Shown here: one piece after another, positions 11,917-23,191 of the stretch | Position numbering within the stretch: the stretch's first letter is position 1 | Layout: the number at the start of each line of letters is the position of its first letter | DNA from: Flaveria trinervia | Taxonomy: Eukaryota; Streptophyta; Magnoliopsida; Asterales; Asteraceae | Assembly (NCBI GenBank): GCA_025506515.1 | Contig: CM046453.1 | Span: 5,336,910-5,400,909 of the forward strand | Direction of reading: 5' to 3' | DNA: 64,000 nucleotides | Made by a program: the position numbers and the translations under genes | Notes under the pieces: generated by a model | What the model saw: the letters and a program-made list of their open reading frames with translations, nothing else | The model's database searches: none | Told to the model about the DNA's origin: nothing

Positions 11917-13060
11917 GTTATTGATTTCCGTGGTTTTCTTTACTTTTAACATAATTATTGGTTTTTTCATAACCATCATGCAATTTTAGATCTATGACAA
12001 TAAATAAAAATGACAAAACTATAAATTTACTTTCATTTAATACCACATAAGTAACAATTTAAAGGAAAAAATTGGAAAATCAATTCTATCTTCATAACCG
12101 CAACTCACATATTATGGTCCACGACTTTTTCTCCACGTTCTATATTGAACATGATTTGACTAATAAAAAGTCCACTTATAATATAATTTATTAAATTATC
12201 ATTCATATTACTGGTGTACACCTTTTTATATAGCTGCATGCGTTTTAACTTTTACTATATTTACGTTTTAACTTAGTTAAACGTCCCTTATTTGTTTAAT
12301 TTAAACCGTAAAGTATTTTTAACTGTTATTTTATTTAAACGTCTTTTTTAATAATTCAATTCTATATTTTTATTTTTTTTATTTTTCTGTATTTATACAT
12401 GTTTTTAATCCTTCGGCTCATTTAAACGTAACTTTATCATGTTTTTTTATTTGAACGTCTTTTTACTATTCGTTTATTAAAAAAGGTTTTCTTTTTCGAC
12501 AATTCAATTTATTAAAACATATTTTTTCTCTTTTCTATTTTTTATCATCTTTTATTGAAGTTGACTTGAAAGTGATTTCTAAATTTTTGTCATTGAATTA
12601 TGTTAAGGATTAATTGAGTTTTGATTATTACAATTAGGGCTTTTACGATATTAAAATTACCAATGTTTAGTTTATTTAAACTTTTTAAATCATTTGTTGC
12701 GTTTGAATAACCAACCGATTTGAATAAAGACGTTTAAATAAGACAAAAAAATTTAAAAAATAGTTTAATTAGTTAAAAGAACAGTTAAAAATATGTATAA
12801 ATACAAAAAAAACTCAATAGATTTGAAAGATTAAAAATATTTAAATAAAATAACATTTGAAAAGACTTTGCGGTTTAAATAGAACAAATAGATTATAAGG
12901 ACGTTAAGTAAGCTTAACAATTTAAATAAGAATTATAATAAGTTAACAGTTTTAAATTTGCCTTTAGATGAAATGAATGGTTTAAATATGATGTTTAAAA
13001 CCGAATGATTTAAAATTAAAATTAAAAAAACCTTGAAAACTAAAAATAAAAACACTTCAT
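11917..13060. repeat. AT-rich spacer with a long imperfect inverted repeat
   Basis: The left arm, about 12260-12480 (TTAAACCGTAAAG, TTATTTTATTTAAACGTC, TTTATACATG), reappears reverse-complemented at about 12680-12920 (CTTTGCGGTTTAA, CATATTTTTAACTG). The arms are diverged but collinear and would fold into a hairpin of about 660 bases. It could be a foldback element or an old TIR element. No TSD was identified, and no coding sequence is seen. Confidence 0.5.
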
Positions 13061-13084
13061 TTATATATATATATATATAATATG

Positions 13085-13132
<48 letters not shown>
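13061..13132. repeat. (AT)n microsatellite
   Basis: An almost pure TA run, interrupted once by TATGATAATA, lies immediately left of the Mutator-like element. Confidence 0.95.
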
Positions 13133-13137
<5 letters not shown>

Positions 13138-13140
13138 TAT

Positions 13141-14100
13141 AGTAAATTACTATTTTGATCCCTGTGGTTTGGTGGTTATATCCATTTTCATCCAATAGTT
13201 TAAAAACGTTCGGTTTAACCACTGCGGTTTAAGATTTGTCACATTAAGTCCGGGTCACTAACCCCATCCATTTATTCCGTTAAGTGTATGTAAAAAGACA
13301 AAAATACCCTTGGAGATTATATACATGTATATACATAAACCCCACAAAACCCACAAACCACTACCTACCGAACCTCCCACCGCCGGTCTTTACCTCCGAC
13401 CATCGGTCTACGCTTCCCACTGCCGGTCTACGCTTCCACCGCCAGTCCCCGCCTTCGCCGTTGGCCATCATCTTTCTCTCTCTCTATCTCTCTATACACA
13501 CAACATTCTAGACTGAGGTTATAGATGGATTTGAGAAGCATCCCACATATCACCACCTAAAAATCATAAACCGGACCTTAATTCACGATGTTGATTGAGG
13601 GTATGTGAATGCGAAGAGGTTTAGGGTTTGACTCAGGAAGATGAAGATTTTAATTTAAGACTCAAAATTGGTTAGGTTGGGGTTGGGGTTGGGGTTTCTA
13701 ATTTTTTAGTGGTTCTGATGTATGTGGTGGTGGTGTGATGTTGGTTGTGTTGATGCTATAGTTATGCTGGTTAGATGATGAAGGAACTCCAGTGGTGGTG
13801 ACGACGGCGATGACATGTTGGTGGTGGTTTGAATCTTAAGTAGTGGTAGTGGTTGTTTTTTCTTCTTGTGTTTTTCTTGAATAGATTAACTTCCAAGGCA
13901 ATTCGTTTGTTTGATTTAGGCTTGTTTCTGGGGGCGGTGGTGTTGTGTGGAAATGGTGGTAGTGGCGATATGGTGGCAGTGGTTTTATCGTGGCGTGGGG
14001 GTGGTGTTGTGGTGGCAGTGGTGTTGGGGTGGTAGTTGTGGCAGCGGCAGTGTGGTGGCAGTGGTGGTGGTGGTGGCCGTTGAATTTTTGGAGAGTACAA

Positions 14101-14138
<38 letters not shown>

Positions 14139-14390
14139 TTGTGTGTGTGTGTAGAAGTAATTAAATTAATATTTTATAAAATACATTGGATATTTGTATA
14201 GAAGTAACCATTTCAATCCAAGGTATATAGTCTTTTTTAAAATATTTAATGGTGAAATTAGATGGAGCTAACGGTTTGGACTTGATTGTGACAAATCTTA
14301 AACCACAATGGTTGAACCAGACGTTTTTAAACTATTGAATGAAAATGGTTATAACCACCAAACCACAAGGACAAAAATAGTAATTGACTC
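13141..14390. mobile_element. Mutator-like non-autonomous TIR element
   Basis: The left end (about 13141-13270; CCCTGTGGTTTGGTGGTTAT, TTTAAAAACGTT, TTTAAGATTTGTCACA) is matched in inverse orientation by 14250-14390. This gives terminal inverted repeats of about 130 bases. TAATATTTAT flanks both sides (13131-13140 and 14391-14400), consistent with the 9-11-base duplications made by Mutator-type transposases. No transposase is encoded. The interior has C-rich coding-like sequence (13370-13470), GGT-rich tracts (13720-14090), and (AC)n and (GT)n runs (14099-14152). It may be a Pack-MULE that captured host sequence, but I cannot name a source. Confidence 0.8.
14099..14152. repeat. (AC)n-(AT)n-(GT)n compound microsatellite
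   Basis: An AC run is followed by ATATATATAT and a GT run, together a near-perfect palindrome inside the Mutator-like element. Confidence 0.9.
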
Positions 14391-14419
14391 TAATATTTAT
14401 AATAATATATTTTTGTGAG

Positions 14420-14649
14420 AGAGTAAATTACGTTTTTGGTCCGGGAGGTTATTAAAATATAACCATTTCAATCCAAGAGCATTTTGGTCATTTTATTAAA
14501 AAAGTAACTGAAAAACCTAATTCTATTAGTGTATTGCACTGAAAGAGTTATAGAATACAAAGCATAAGGCTTGATTTGTTAGAAATTTTATTTTTGGACT
14601 TAAATGGTTAAATTAACAAACTAAAGTAACCAACATAGAAATTTACTCT
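14420..14649. mobile_element. Small TIR element (MITE), degenerate
   Basis: It starts AGAGTAAATT and ends AATTTACTCT. The next 40 bases inward still pair in part (AACCATTTCAATCC against GGACTTAAATGGTT). Its ends resemble the Mutator-like element to its left, so it may be a short relative. No clear TSD was found. Confidence 0.45.
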
Positions 14650-14934
14650 AAAATAATTTTATAAATGTTAAAATGTTATTATTATCTATAAGATTTTAAA
14701 ATATTCAACAAAATATATAATCAAATTACAAGTTCTTGTGAGATTTATAAAATCTATAAGATTTAATAAAAAAGTTGTTAAATTAAAATTAGAGTCTTAA
14801 TAAATTTAGAGTTTAATTGTATTATTCTTTTGTTTATGTAAATTATTAATTTTATATTTATTTCAAATTCCAATCATAACCTCCTTTTGAAAGACTTGTA
14901 ACTCACTATTAACATCATTCATAACCACTCTCTA

Positions 14935-15055
14935 ACCTCTACTATAAACACAAGCTTTAGGCCTCACATTTTATTTGCTCATTCTCTAAAATCTCACTAA
15001 CAAATCTTCCTTTCATCCTTTGGTTTTGATCAATTTCAAAAATCTTCTTTTACAA
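14935..15055 (+). promoter_or_regulatory. Promoter-like stretch, possibly a host 5' region cut by an LTR
   Basis: CTATAAACAC at about 14941 is followed by a CT-rich, ATG-free stretch (TTGCTCATTCTCTAAAATC and onward). This is the typical look of a plant TATA box plus 5' leader. An LTR begins directly after it. There is no ORF to confirm a gene, so this is inference. Confidence 0.3.
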
Positions 15056-17178
15056 GTAATTCAAGAAATTTCTAATACGCTCACAGCTGGTCAACCATTA
15101 CACATAAAACGTATATTTATATTAACTTTAATAAAACATTACGGCATAAATATTAAAAACAACATTTCATTTCATTATAAATGCTTTTGCAAATTAATAC
15201 AACATTTGTTACAAAATATCGTTTGTTCGCATTACAATGCAAAAACATTATACAAAAGAATGCCATCCAAAAAGAGCCAAGTAGCCGCCCCGTGCCATCC
15301 TCAGCAACCTTTACCTGTCAACTCGAAACACATAAAAGTCAGCGTTGCTGAGTGAGTTTTAGTTTTAGAATAAAACATATTTTACTTTCGTTTAAAACCA
15401 TTCTTTACTTTTGTACATGATCACACGTCATACTTACACATAGATAATAACATTATTATCTTCATCATCCCTTCGTTAACTTTCGCTCATTCATCGTACT
15501 TCATTATCATTCACTTTTAATACTTTCATTCGTACGTTCATTACTTTCGATGACATGTACAATACCCTGAACATTGTGCACGAAGCTGGTTACTGGGCCT
15601 GAGGTCTTTCATAGATCTCGAACATTATGCACGAAGCTGACTCCAGTACCTGGGGCAAGTACATTCACCACTTATCTTTTCTCTTTTATTCCGGATCAAT
15701 GCTATATGCTATACCCCGAACATTATGCACGAAGCTGGTTACTGGGCCTGAGGTCTTTCATAGACCTCGAACATTATGCACGAAGCTGACTCCAGTACCT
15801 GGGGGAAGCGGCAAGGATCCCATACATATGGTCAATCACAAGGATTGGACCCCAGTGTGCATCCTTTTGGGGTAGCTAACCCGCACACAGTTGAGCTAAC
15901 ACCCTTCATTGGGTGTGAACTTCCATACATTTGCTTGTAAGCCTTTCTTACTTTTATTCATTCATTAATGCATGCATTCTTTCATTATGTTTCTCTTTTT
16001 ATTATCTTCCACTTTACATTACATAATACTTTTCATTATCTTCATTAACATTCAACGTAAAGCCACAGGAAAATAATCATACATAATAAGGAACATCAAT
16101 CATGAACATACAAACATCACCATACAAGGCACCATCATACATACATCATATATCATACATCATCTATGACCTCAAAACTCAACTTACATAGCCCCCGGGA
16201 ACCTCCCAAGTCAAAGCCTACATACCACTTTTCCCCCAAAAATCAGAAAATATACTAAGTCTTTTGGGCACATGAGCCCAATTTGGGCGTAGGAAGAACA
16301 CTTAGGCGTATGGAGGGCTTCCAGACGCATGGGTACTATAGGGCGTATGAACCCTCAGTCGCATGACTTTCAGCCGCATGACCTCTAGTCGCATGACTTT
16401 CGGCCGCATGACCTTCGGTCGCATGGCTTTCAGCCGCATGACCTTCAGTCGCATGGCTTTCAACCGCATGACCTTCAGTCGCATGACCTTCGGCCGCATG
16501 ACCTTCAGTCGCATGGCCTCCAGTCACATAATCTTCAATCGCATGAGGAAATCTTCAGGCTCATGAGTAGCCTCATTCGTACCTAAACATCAGATTATAG
16601 TCCCCAACCCTTCTCTAACCTGTTCTAAGCTTATACCATCCATCCTAAGCCTTAGAAACCCATTCGCATTATCATTCGAACATAGCATTTCCTAACCTCG
16701 AACCCCCACCCGAATCGCACACAAACACCCACACACACAAACACAAACATACGGGTGAAACACCCAACTTAACAAAAACCTTTTCATATTCATTTCTAGC
16801 CCTAAAATCTGTTAAAACATGTAAAACATGAGTTTTACAACTCACCTTAGCATCCTCTTCGGGTAAGACTTCATTCAAACCCGTTTGCTTCAAGTTTCAC
16901 TTAGAAACCCACTTGAATTCGGCTCTTCACCTTGTTTCTTCAAACTCCGAATGGATTTCTACCCGTTTTCCCTTTTCTCTCTCTCTCTAACCAATTAAAA
17001 TAAGTATGGGAGAAGAGAGTGGGCGGCCATGCCCACTTTACACCCATTTTTCCAAAATTTTGTTCTTTTTGACACTTTTTACCCCTTGACTTGGATAAAA
17101 TGTCTTTTCTTCCTTTTTCTTTCTTTTCTTCACCTTATTCTTCTTTCTTTGGCTTTTAAAAAAATAACGGGTATTACA
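15056..17178 (-). mobile_element. Solo LTR, subfamily A3
   Basis: From about 15075 (CGCTCACAGCTGG) the sequence follows the same block order as the A1 LTR and ends GGGTATTACA at 17178. The first 20 or so bases are degenerate, so the left edge is approximate. TACAA (15051-15055) against TACAG (17179-17183) may be a worn TSD. Two units of about 89 bases (15569-15658 and 15718-15806) and an array of CGCATGACCTTCAGT-type units (about 16340-16550) lie inside. The conserved TATA is mutated to TTTTAGA at 15363. Confidence 0.8.
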
Positions 17179-17273
17179 TACAGATTTAAATAAATGAAAT
17201 ATTAATAACATAAAATTTTATAATTATAAAACGATATTTTAAAATATACGATTAAAATTACGTATGAGTAAAA

Positions 17274-17370
17274 TGTTACACCCCAACCTTAACAGTAGAA
17301 TCGTCGTGATGTCAGGGTTTAGATTTTTCACAGTCATATAACGATATAAATATTATTTTCATTATTATCA

Positions 17371-17405
<35 letters not shown>

Positions 17406-17878
17406 GTTGTTGTTGTTGTTGTTGTTATTATTATTGTTATTAGTATTATAATATCATTATTGTATACAATTTAATTGTTTAAAATATTAACTTTTAAATT
17501 AAAGAAATAATGTGAAATAAAGAAAACAAGCATAAGTAGCCCACAAGTTTTATAATGACAACAATAGTCCTTACAAGAATATAAATTGTCACGATCTGAG
17601 GGTTAAGATTATTCATAGCCACATAACGCTACCATCAAATATATATTATTATTATCATTACAATTATTATTATTATTATTATTAGTATCATTATTGTAAT
17701 TAGTTATCATTATTGTATATAATTTAATTGTTTAAAATATTAACTTTTAAATTAAAGGAATGATGTGAAATAATAAAACAAGCCTAAGTATCCCACAAGT
17801 TTCATAAATGACAACAATGGTCCGTGCAAGAATATATCGGGGCTAACTTTTATTTTAACAAAAATACGAGAAGTTATA
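17274..17878 (-). repeat. 3' LTR of G4 with internal tandem duplication and ATT/TTG microsatellites
   Basis: It begins TGTTACACCCCAACC and ends AAGTTATA before the tract AGTTGGGAAGAC (minus). A unit of about 300 bases is present twice: TTTAATTGTTTAAAATATTA occurs at about 17469 and 17723. Each copy is preceded by an ATT run (17350-17450, with TTG, and 17643-17700). Its first bases resemble the start of the much longer F-type LTRs at 35584 and 62399. Confidence 0.75.
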
Positions 17879-17892
17879 GTCTTCCCAACTTA
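17879..17892 (-). other. Polypurine tract of G4
   Basis: The minus strand reads AAGTTGGGAAGAC next to the LTR. The same LTR-tract junction reappears as a fragment inside the G7 LTR at about 39628. Confidence 0.7.
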
Positions 17893-17929
17893 TAAGAATT
17901 TTGTCCCAAAATTAAGAATGAAAGTAGAT

Positions 17930-18353
17930 GAACAAATACGGGCATTTTTTCTTCATATGCTCCTCACTCTCCCAAGTAAATTCAGGTCCACGCTTATTCT
18001 TCCAGCGAACCTTGACGATTGGGGTGGTAGTGGTTCTAGTCTTATTGATATGTGATCCATGACTTCAATGGGTTTCTCACAAAATGTGATGACTCGTCGA
18101 TCTAGATGTCATCTAACGGGACATGCAGACTTTTGTCAACCTAACACTTCCTCAAATTTAAGACATGGAAAACAGGATGAACGCCATTAAGGTCGGAAGG
18201 TAGTTCCAGTCTGTAAGCCACTTTCCTAATCGTTTTTAGAATCTTGAAAGGTCCTACAAATCTTGGAGCTGGTTTACCATTCTTTCCAAAGCGAACAACG
18301 CCCTTCCATGGTGAGCCCTTAAGATGAACCATAACCCCAACTTGGAATTCCAA
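17930..18353 (-). pseudogene. G4 integrase C-terminus with chromodomain-like tail
   Basis: The frame at 18141-18353 reads KGSPWKGVVRFGKNGKPAPR, then FVGPFKIL (GPF motif), then GVHPVFHVLNLRKC. Below it the minus strand encodes VRWKNKRGPEFTWESEEHM at about 17950-18015, the chromodomain end. A frame break lies near 18140. This matches the pol 3' end of plant chromoviruses. Confidence 0.87.
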
Positions 18354-19286
18354 CGGCTTGCGTCACTTATCGGCATCCTCTTTTGTCGACTTCTGGCCAC
18401 TTCAAGGTTCTTGTGAATTATGGAGACATTATTAATCGTTTCTTGAATAAACACAGGACCAGTGATAAAATTTTCATCAATGTCGGTCCAGCAGATCGGG
18501 GAACGATATTTGTGATCATAAAGCACTTCGAAAGTGTGCCATCTTGATACTCGAGTGATAACTATTATTATATAAAAATTCTGCCAGTGGTAAATGCGTA
18601 TCCCAGTCACCATCAAAGTCAAGAACACAAAGACGTAGCAAATCCTCCAAGGTTTGAATGGTTCGCTCGGTTTGACCGTCCGTGTGAGGATGGTAAGTCG
18701 TGCTTAGATCCAAATAAGTACCCAAGAGTTCTTGCATAAACGACTAAAAATGCGAAGTGATACACACGTCTTGGTCAGATATGATATGTAGTGGTATGCC
18801 ATGACGACTCACAACTTCATCAATGTATATACGAGTTAACCTTGATGTTTTGTAAGTGTCACGTATGGGTATAAAATATGCCGACTTGGTCAATCGTTCA
18901 ACGGTCACCCATATGCTATCGTGACCACGAGAGGTGCGAGGTAGCTTAGTGATGAAGTCCATGGATATATGTTCCCATTTCCACATAGGAATATCGGGTT
19001 GTTCAAGTAATCCACTTGGACATTGATGTTCGGCTTTAACCTTCGTACACAGAAGACACTTAGCTACGTAAGTCATTGTGTCTTTCTTTATTCCAGGCCA
19101 CCAATATTGACCACGCAGATCCATATATATCTTATTGGAGCCAGGATGAATAGAATAACGAATTTGATGAGCTTCATTCATGATAAAGGTACGAAGATTA
19201 TCATGATTTGGAACCCAAATTCGATTCATGAAATACATCAACCCATTGGGTTTCATTTCCAGTCGAGCTCGAAGATTATACTCCAA
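18254..19286 (-). pseudogene. G4 integrase core (frameshifted)
   Basis: The frame at 18744-19286 (180 codons) carries the HHCC-type zinc region (HQIRYSIHPG, CLLCTKVKAEHQCP), then MDFITKLPRTSRGHDSIWV and VSRHGIPLHIISDQDVCITS. The second catalytic Asp is kept, though RDTRF is altered to QDVCI. The frame at 18516-18737 continues with TYHPHTDGQTERTIQTLEDL, which holds the catalytic Glu region. 18254-18628 carries the downstream part in another frame. A stop or shift separates them near 18740. Confidence 0.9.
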
Positions 19287-20458
19287 TTCCTATCCTATTT
19301 TTTCTTCTTCTTAAACCGTTTGTTGAGCCTCCAAGATACAAGTTTCGATGTCACTTTCAATCCTCAAATTTTGCAGCAGCACCGTAGTCTCATTAACATC
19401 CAGACAGATCTCAGTATCAAATTCTCTCGAAGTATCAAACCATTATTGTCGATCGCAAATTTCTTGAAACGAGATCATCTTTTTATGAATCTTACGACTT
19501 AGTGCATCGGCTACGACATTTGCCTTTCCAGGGTGGTAACGAATGTCATAGTCATAATCACTAATCAACTCCACCCAACGACGTTGCCTCATATTGAGAT
19601 CTTTTTGATTAAAAATGTGTTGAAGGGTTTTGTGATCGGTGTAAACTATACATTGTGTACCATAAAGGTAATGCCTCTAAATCTTTAAGGCAAAAACCAC
19701 AACACCAAGTTCGAGATCATGTGTCATGTAATTCACCTCATGGACCTACAATTGTCTCGATGCATATGCTATGACCTTTCCTCATTGCATGAGCACACAA
19801 CCAAAGCCTTGTTTAGACGCATCAAAATACATAGTGAAATCGTCATTTCTATCGGAAGGGTCAAGATAGGAGCATTGCACAACATGTGCTTTAATGCTTC
19901 AAAGGCTTCCTCTTGTTCGGACCCCACTTGAATGGTTTATTATTTTGAGTCAAAGAAGTAAGCGGCTTTGAGATTCTAGAAAATTTGGCAATAAAAAGTC
20001 GGTAATAACTAGCAAGACCAAGGAAAGAACGAACTTCGGTTGGAGTTGTAGGAATACACCAATTTTTCACAGCTTCCACCTTTGCAGGGTCAACGTGAAT
20101 TCATTGGCTATTCATCACGTGTCCTAGAAATTGGACCTCCTAAGCCAAAATTCACACTTTGAGAACTTAGTGTACAATTGATCTTTCTTCAAGAGCTCAA
20201 GAACTCATCGCAAGTGAAGTTCATGATCAGTTTTGGACTTGGTATAGATAAGTATGTCGTCAATGAATACAATCACAAACTTGTCTAAATATGGCTTGCA
20301 TACTCGATTCATGAGATCCATAAAAACAACAGGAGCATTTGCTAAACCAAAGGGCATAACCATGAACTCATAGTGCCCATATCGAGTACGGAATGCAGTC
20401 TTTGGGATATCGTCATATGAACTCGTAATTGATGATAACTAGAACGTAAGTCAATCTT
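19287..20458 (-). pseudogene. G4 RNase H and reverse transcriptase, heavily decayed
   Basis: No long frame survives except 19891-20079 (VRSFLGLASYYRLFIAKFSR, the RT connection). Homology can still be followed: RNase H (ADALSR region near 19500, FTDHKTL near 19640, YFDASKQGFG near 19810) and RT (FIDDILIYTK region near 20240-20260, FGLANAPVVFMDLMNRV near 20310). The copy is interrupted at 20458 by the solo LTR and resumes at 34893. Confidence 0.85.
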
Positions 20459-22260
20459 TGTAAGGTCCCGTTCCCTAGACGCTTACAGCTGGTAAATCAT
20501 TGCACATAAAACATACATTTTCATTTACCTTACAAAAATATTGCAGCAGAAACATTCAAGAATGACATTTCATTTTATATAGTGGCTTTTGCAAAATAAT
20601 GCATCGTTAATAAGTTACAAAATACATTGTTGCATTACATCACAAAAGCATTATATAAATGAATGCCATCCCAAAAGAGCTGAGTAGCCACCTCGTGCCA
20701 TCCTCAGCAATCATTACCTACTTACTGGAAACACATCAAAGTCAGCGTTGCTGAGTGAGTTCTAGTTTTATAAAATAAAACATACTTTTCTTTCGTTAAA
20801 ACTGTTCTTTACTTTCATGCGATCATACAACATACGTACACATAGATAATAATATTATTATCTTCATCATTCGTTAACTTCCATTCATTCATTCATTCTT
20901 ACTTTCATTCGTTCGTTCATCATTACATCTTTTCCTTTTGTCATCACCATGAACTTTACCTTTCATGCTCATGATACTGGGCCTAAGCCTATCATAGACC
21001 TTCATTCACGGTGCATCGCACTCTGGCCACAATATCTAAGGTAAAGTTCAGGTATACTATTGTCATGTGCTATGCTCTTCATGCTCATGGTACTGGACCT
21101 AAGCCTATAATAGACCTTCATTCACGAGGCCCAGCACCTCTGGTCACAGTACCTAAGACAAGCAACAATGGTTCCATACATATGGTCAATCACAAAGAAA
21201 GACCCCGATGTGCATCCTCCCGGGGTAGCGAACCCGCACACCGTTGGGCTAACACCTTTTAATGGAGTGTCCCGACATACAATGCTTGCAAGACTTTCAT
21301 TGCTTTCATCATTCAATAATGCATGCATTCATCATGTTCCTCTTCTCATTATCTTTCACTTTACATTACATAATACTTTCACTTCAATCATTAACGTTCA
21401 TCGTAAAGCCACGGAAAGATAAACGTATATCATAAGAACATCAACATACACATACGATATCATCATACAGGGCAACATGATACATAGCATACATCATGCA
21501 TACACATGCAACGTCATCATCATGCCCAACCTGCTCTCTAAGGCCTCAACCGTCATCTTACATGGACTTACGAAACCTTTACGTCAAAGCTTATGTCTGC
21601 ACTTTCCCCCGAAAGTCGGAAGTTAACTACACTTTTTCCGCGGTGCAACAGCCCTATTCGAGTGTATGGACACCCTTCGTCACATGGCCTCCATACAACT
21701 AAACATAATGCGATTGAACCAATACGGATGAACACAATCTTATGAGCGAATGACACCAATCTTTTCAATCGTGCATTCAATGGAGCGAAGATCTCAGCGG
21801 ATGAAGCTAATGCGGATGAGCACTTATGCGACTGGAACCTCTCGCATGACTCCCCATGCGACTTGCCCTCTAATCGTGCGAATGGACATCAATCGTGCGA
21901 ATGAACCTCAATCGCACCTCATTCGGCCATATGGCCTCCATTCGGTCGCATAGCCTAGCTGAGCAGAATGCAGTTTATCCCGAACCCAATTTGCTATATT
22001 CGACCTCCAAGCCTATCCAAATCCATTCTAAGCCCAAATCAACCATCCTAACCTTAGGAATGCATACCACAACACCATTCAAGCACACACAAGCTTAAAA
22101 GCAAGGCTCAAATGAATCATACACATACCCACACATACACAAACGGTCCACACACACCACACACATAAAAACCTAATTTCAGATGTGTTCCAGCCCCAAT
22201 CATTCAAAAAAGTTTAAGAGGGGGTTCTAGAACTCACACAAACGACCATAACAAGAAAAG

Positions 22261-23155
22261 GACAGGATCAGTGATCACAAGTTCGATGTATTAGAATTTA
22301 AAGCAGCGGAATATGAACAAGAATTAGACAAATTGTAGCAAGCAATCGATACTTGTATGCATTAAGAGCGCATACGGTTATAGGGAGAGAAGATATATTT
22401 CTGATTTCAAGGAATGTTTATAGATTAGAATATTCTAATCAAATCATTCATTCATCCTATTACAATAGGTTGTCACTCCTTATATAGAGTGCAACAATCA
22501 CTGCTGTTATCACGGAAAGTGACAACTGGCAGATCTAATACAAAAATAACTAACTCTTAACAAACTACTGAAATGTTCACAACTACTGAGAACATATCAG
22601 AGTGTTAAGTACAAAATATAAAACTACTGAAACTACAACGACGGAAGAACAAGCTCTTCAGTCATTTACAAAACTACTGAAACATAAAATATAAAACTAC
22701 TGATATCACAACTACTGAAGAAGTACTCTTCAGCAGTTGTGACAAACTACTGACGCTTCAGTACTTGATCTTCAGACTTTGACCTTCAGATGTTTCATCA
22801 GCTGATGACTTCAGTAGATATCATCAGCTAATGTCTTCAGTCTTTGTCTTCAGACTTTGTACATCAGTTGTTGATCTTCAGCATTGTAAACTCTTCAGCT
22901 GTTGTACTTCAGTACTTTGGTCTTTCAGCTTCAGCACTTGTGTTCTTCAGCTGTTCAGCTTCAGTACTTGTGTTCTTCAGCTGTTGTACTTCAGCACTTG
23001 TTTTCTCAGCTGTTGAAGTCTTCAGCACTTGATCTTCAGCTGTTGAAGTCTTCAGCACTTGTCAAACTGCTGATGAGGCTTTCAGCAGTTGTTGTGATAC
23101 CATGTGAGACTTAGAGGTTTTCTGATCTTGGCTCATTGGTTCTTTTGGTCCAACA
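22261..23155 (-). repeat. 3' LTR of C1
   Basis: Plus strand GACAGGATCAGTG to TTGGTCCAACA. The terminal T present at 33716 is missing here. About 22520-23095 is dense in ACTACTGAA, CTTCAGCACTT and CTTCAGCTGTTG. A TATA box (TATATAAG on minus) is at 22480-22488. Confidence 0.95.
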
Positions 23156-23168
23156 AACTCCCCCTGAA
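23156..23168 (-). other. Polypurine tract of C1
   Basis: The minus strand reads TTCAGGGGGAGTT, directly before the 3' LTR. Confidence 0.9.
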
Positions 23169-23191
23169 CCAATGCAGCCAAAACCTCTAAA

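Noticed and set aside
13771..14201. Overlapping ORFs rich in Pro, His, Thr or Val/Trp
   Set aside because: Products of GGT and AC microsatellites inside the Mutator-like element.
16302..16566. Tandem ORFs on both strands and a CRISPR-like look of regular repeats
   Set aside because: The repeats are head-to-tail units of about 15 bases without unique spacers, inside a plant LTR. The frames are open only because the unit length is a multiple of three.
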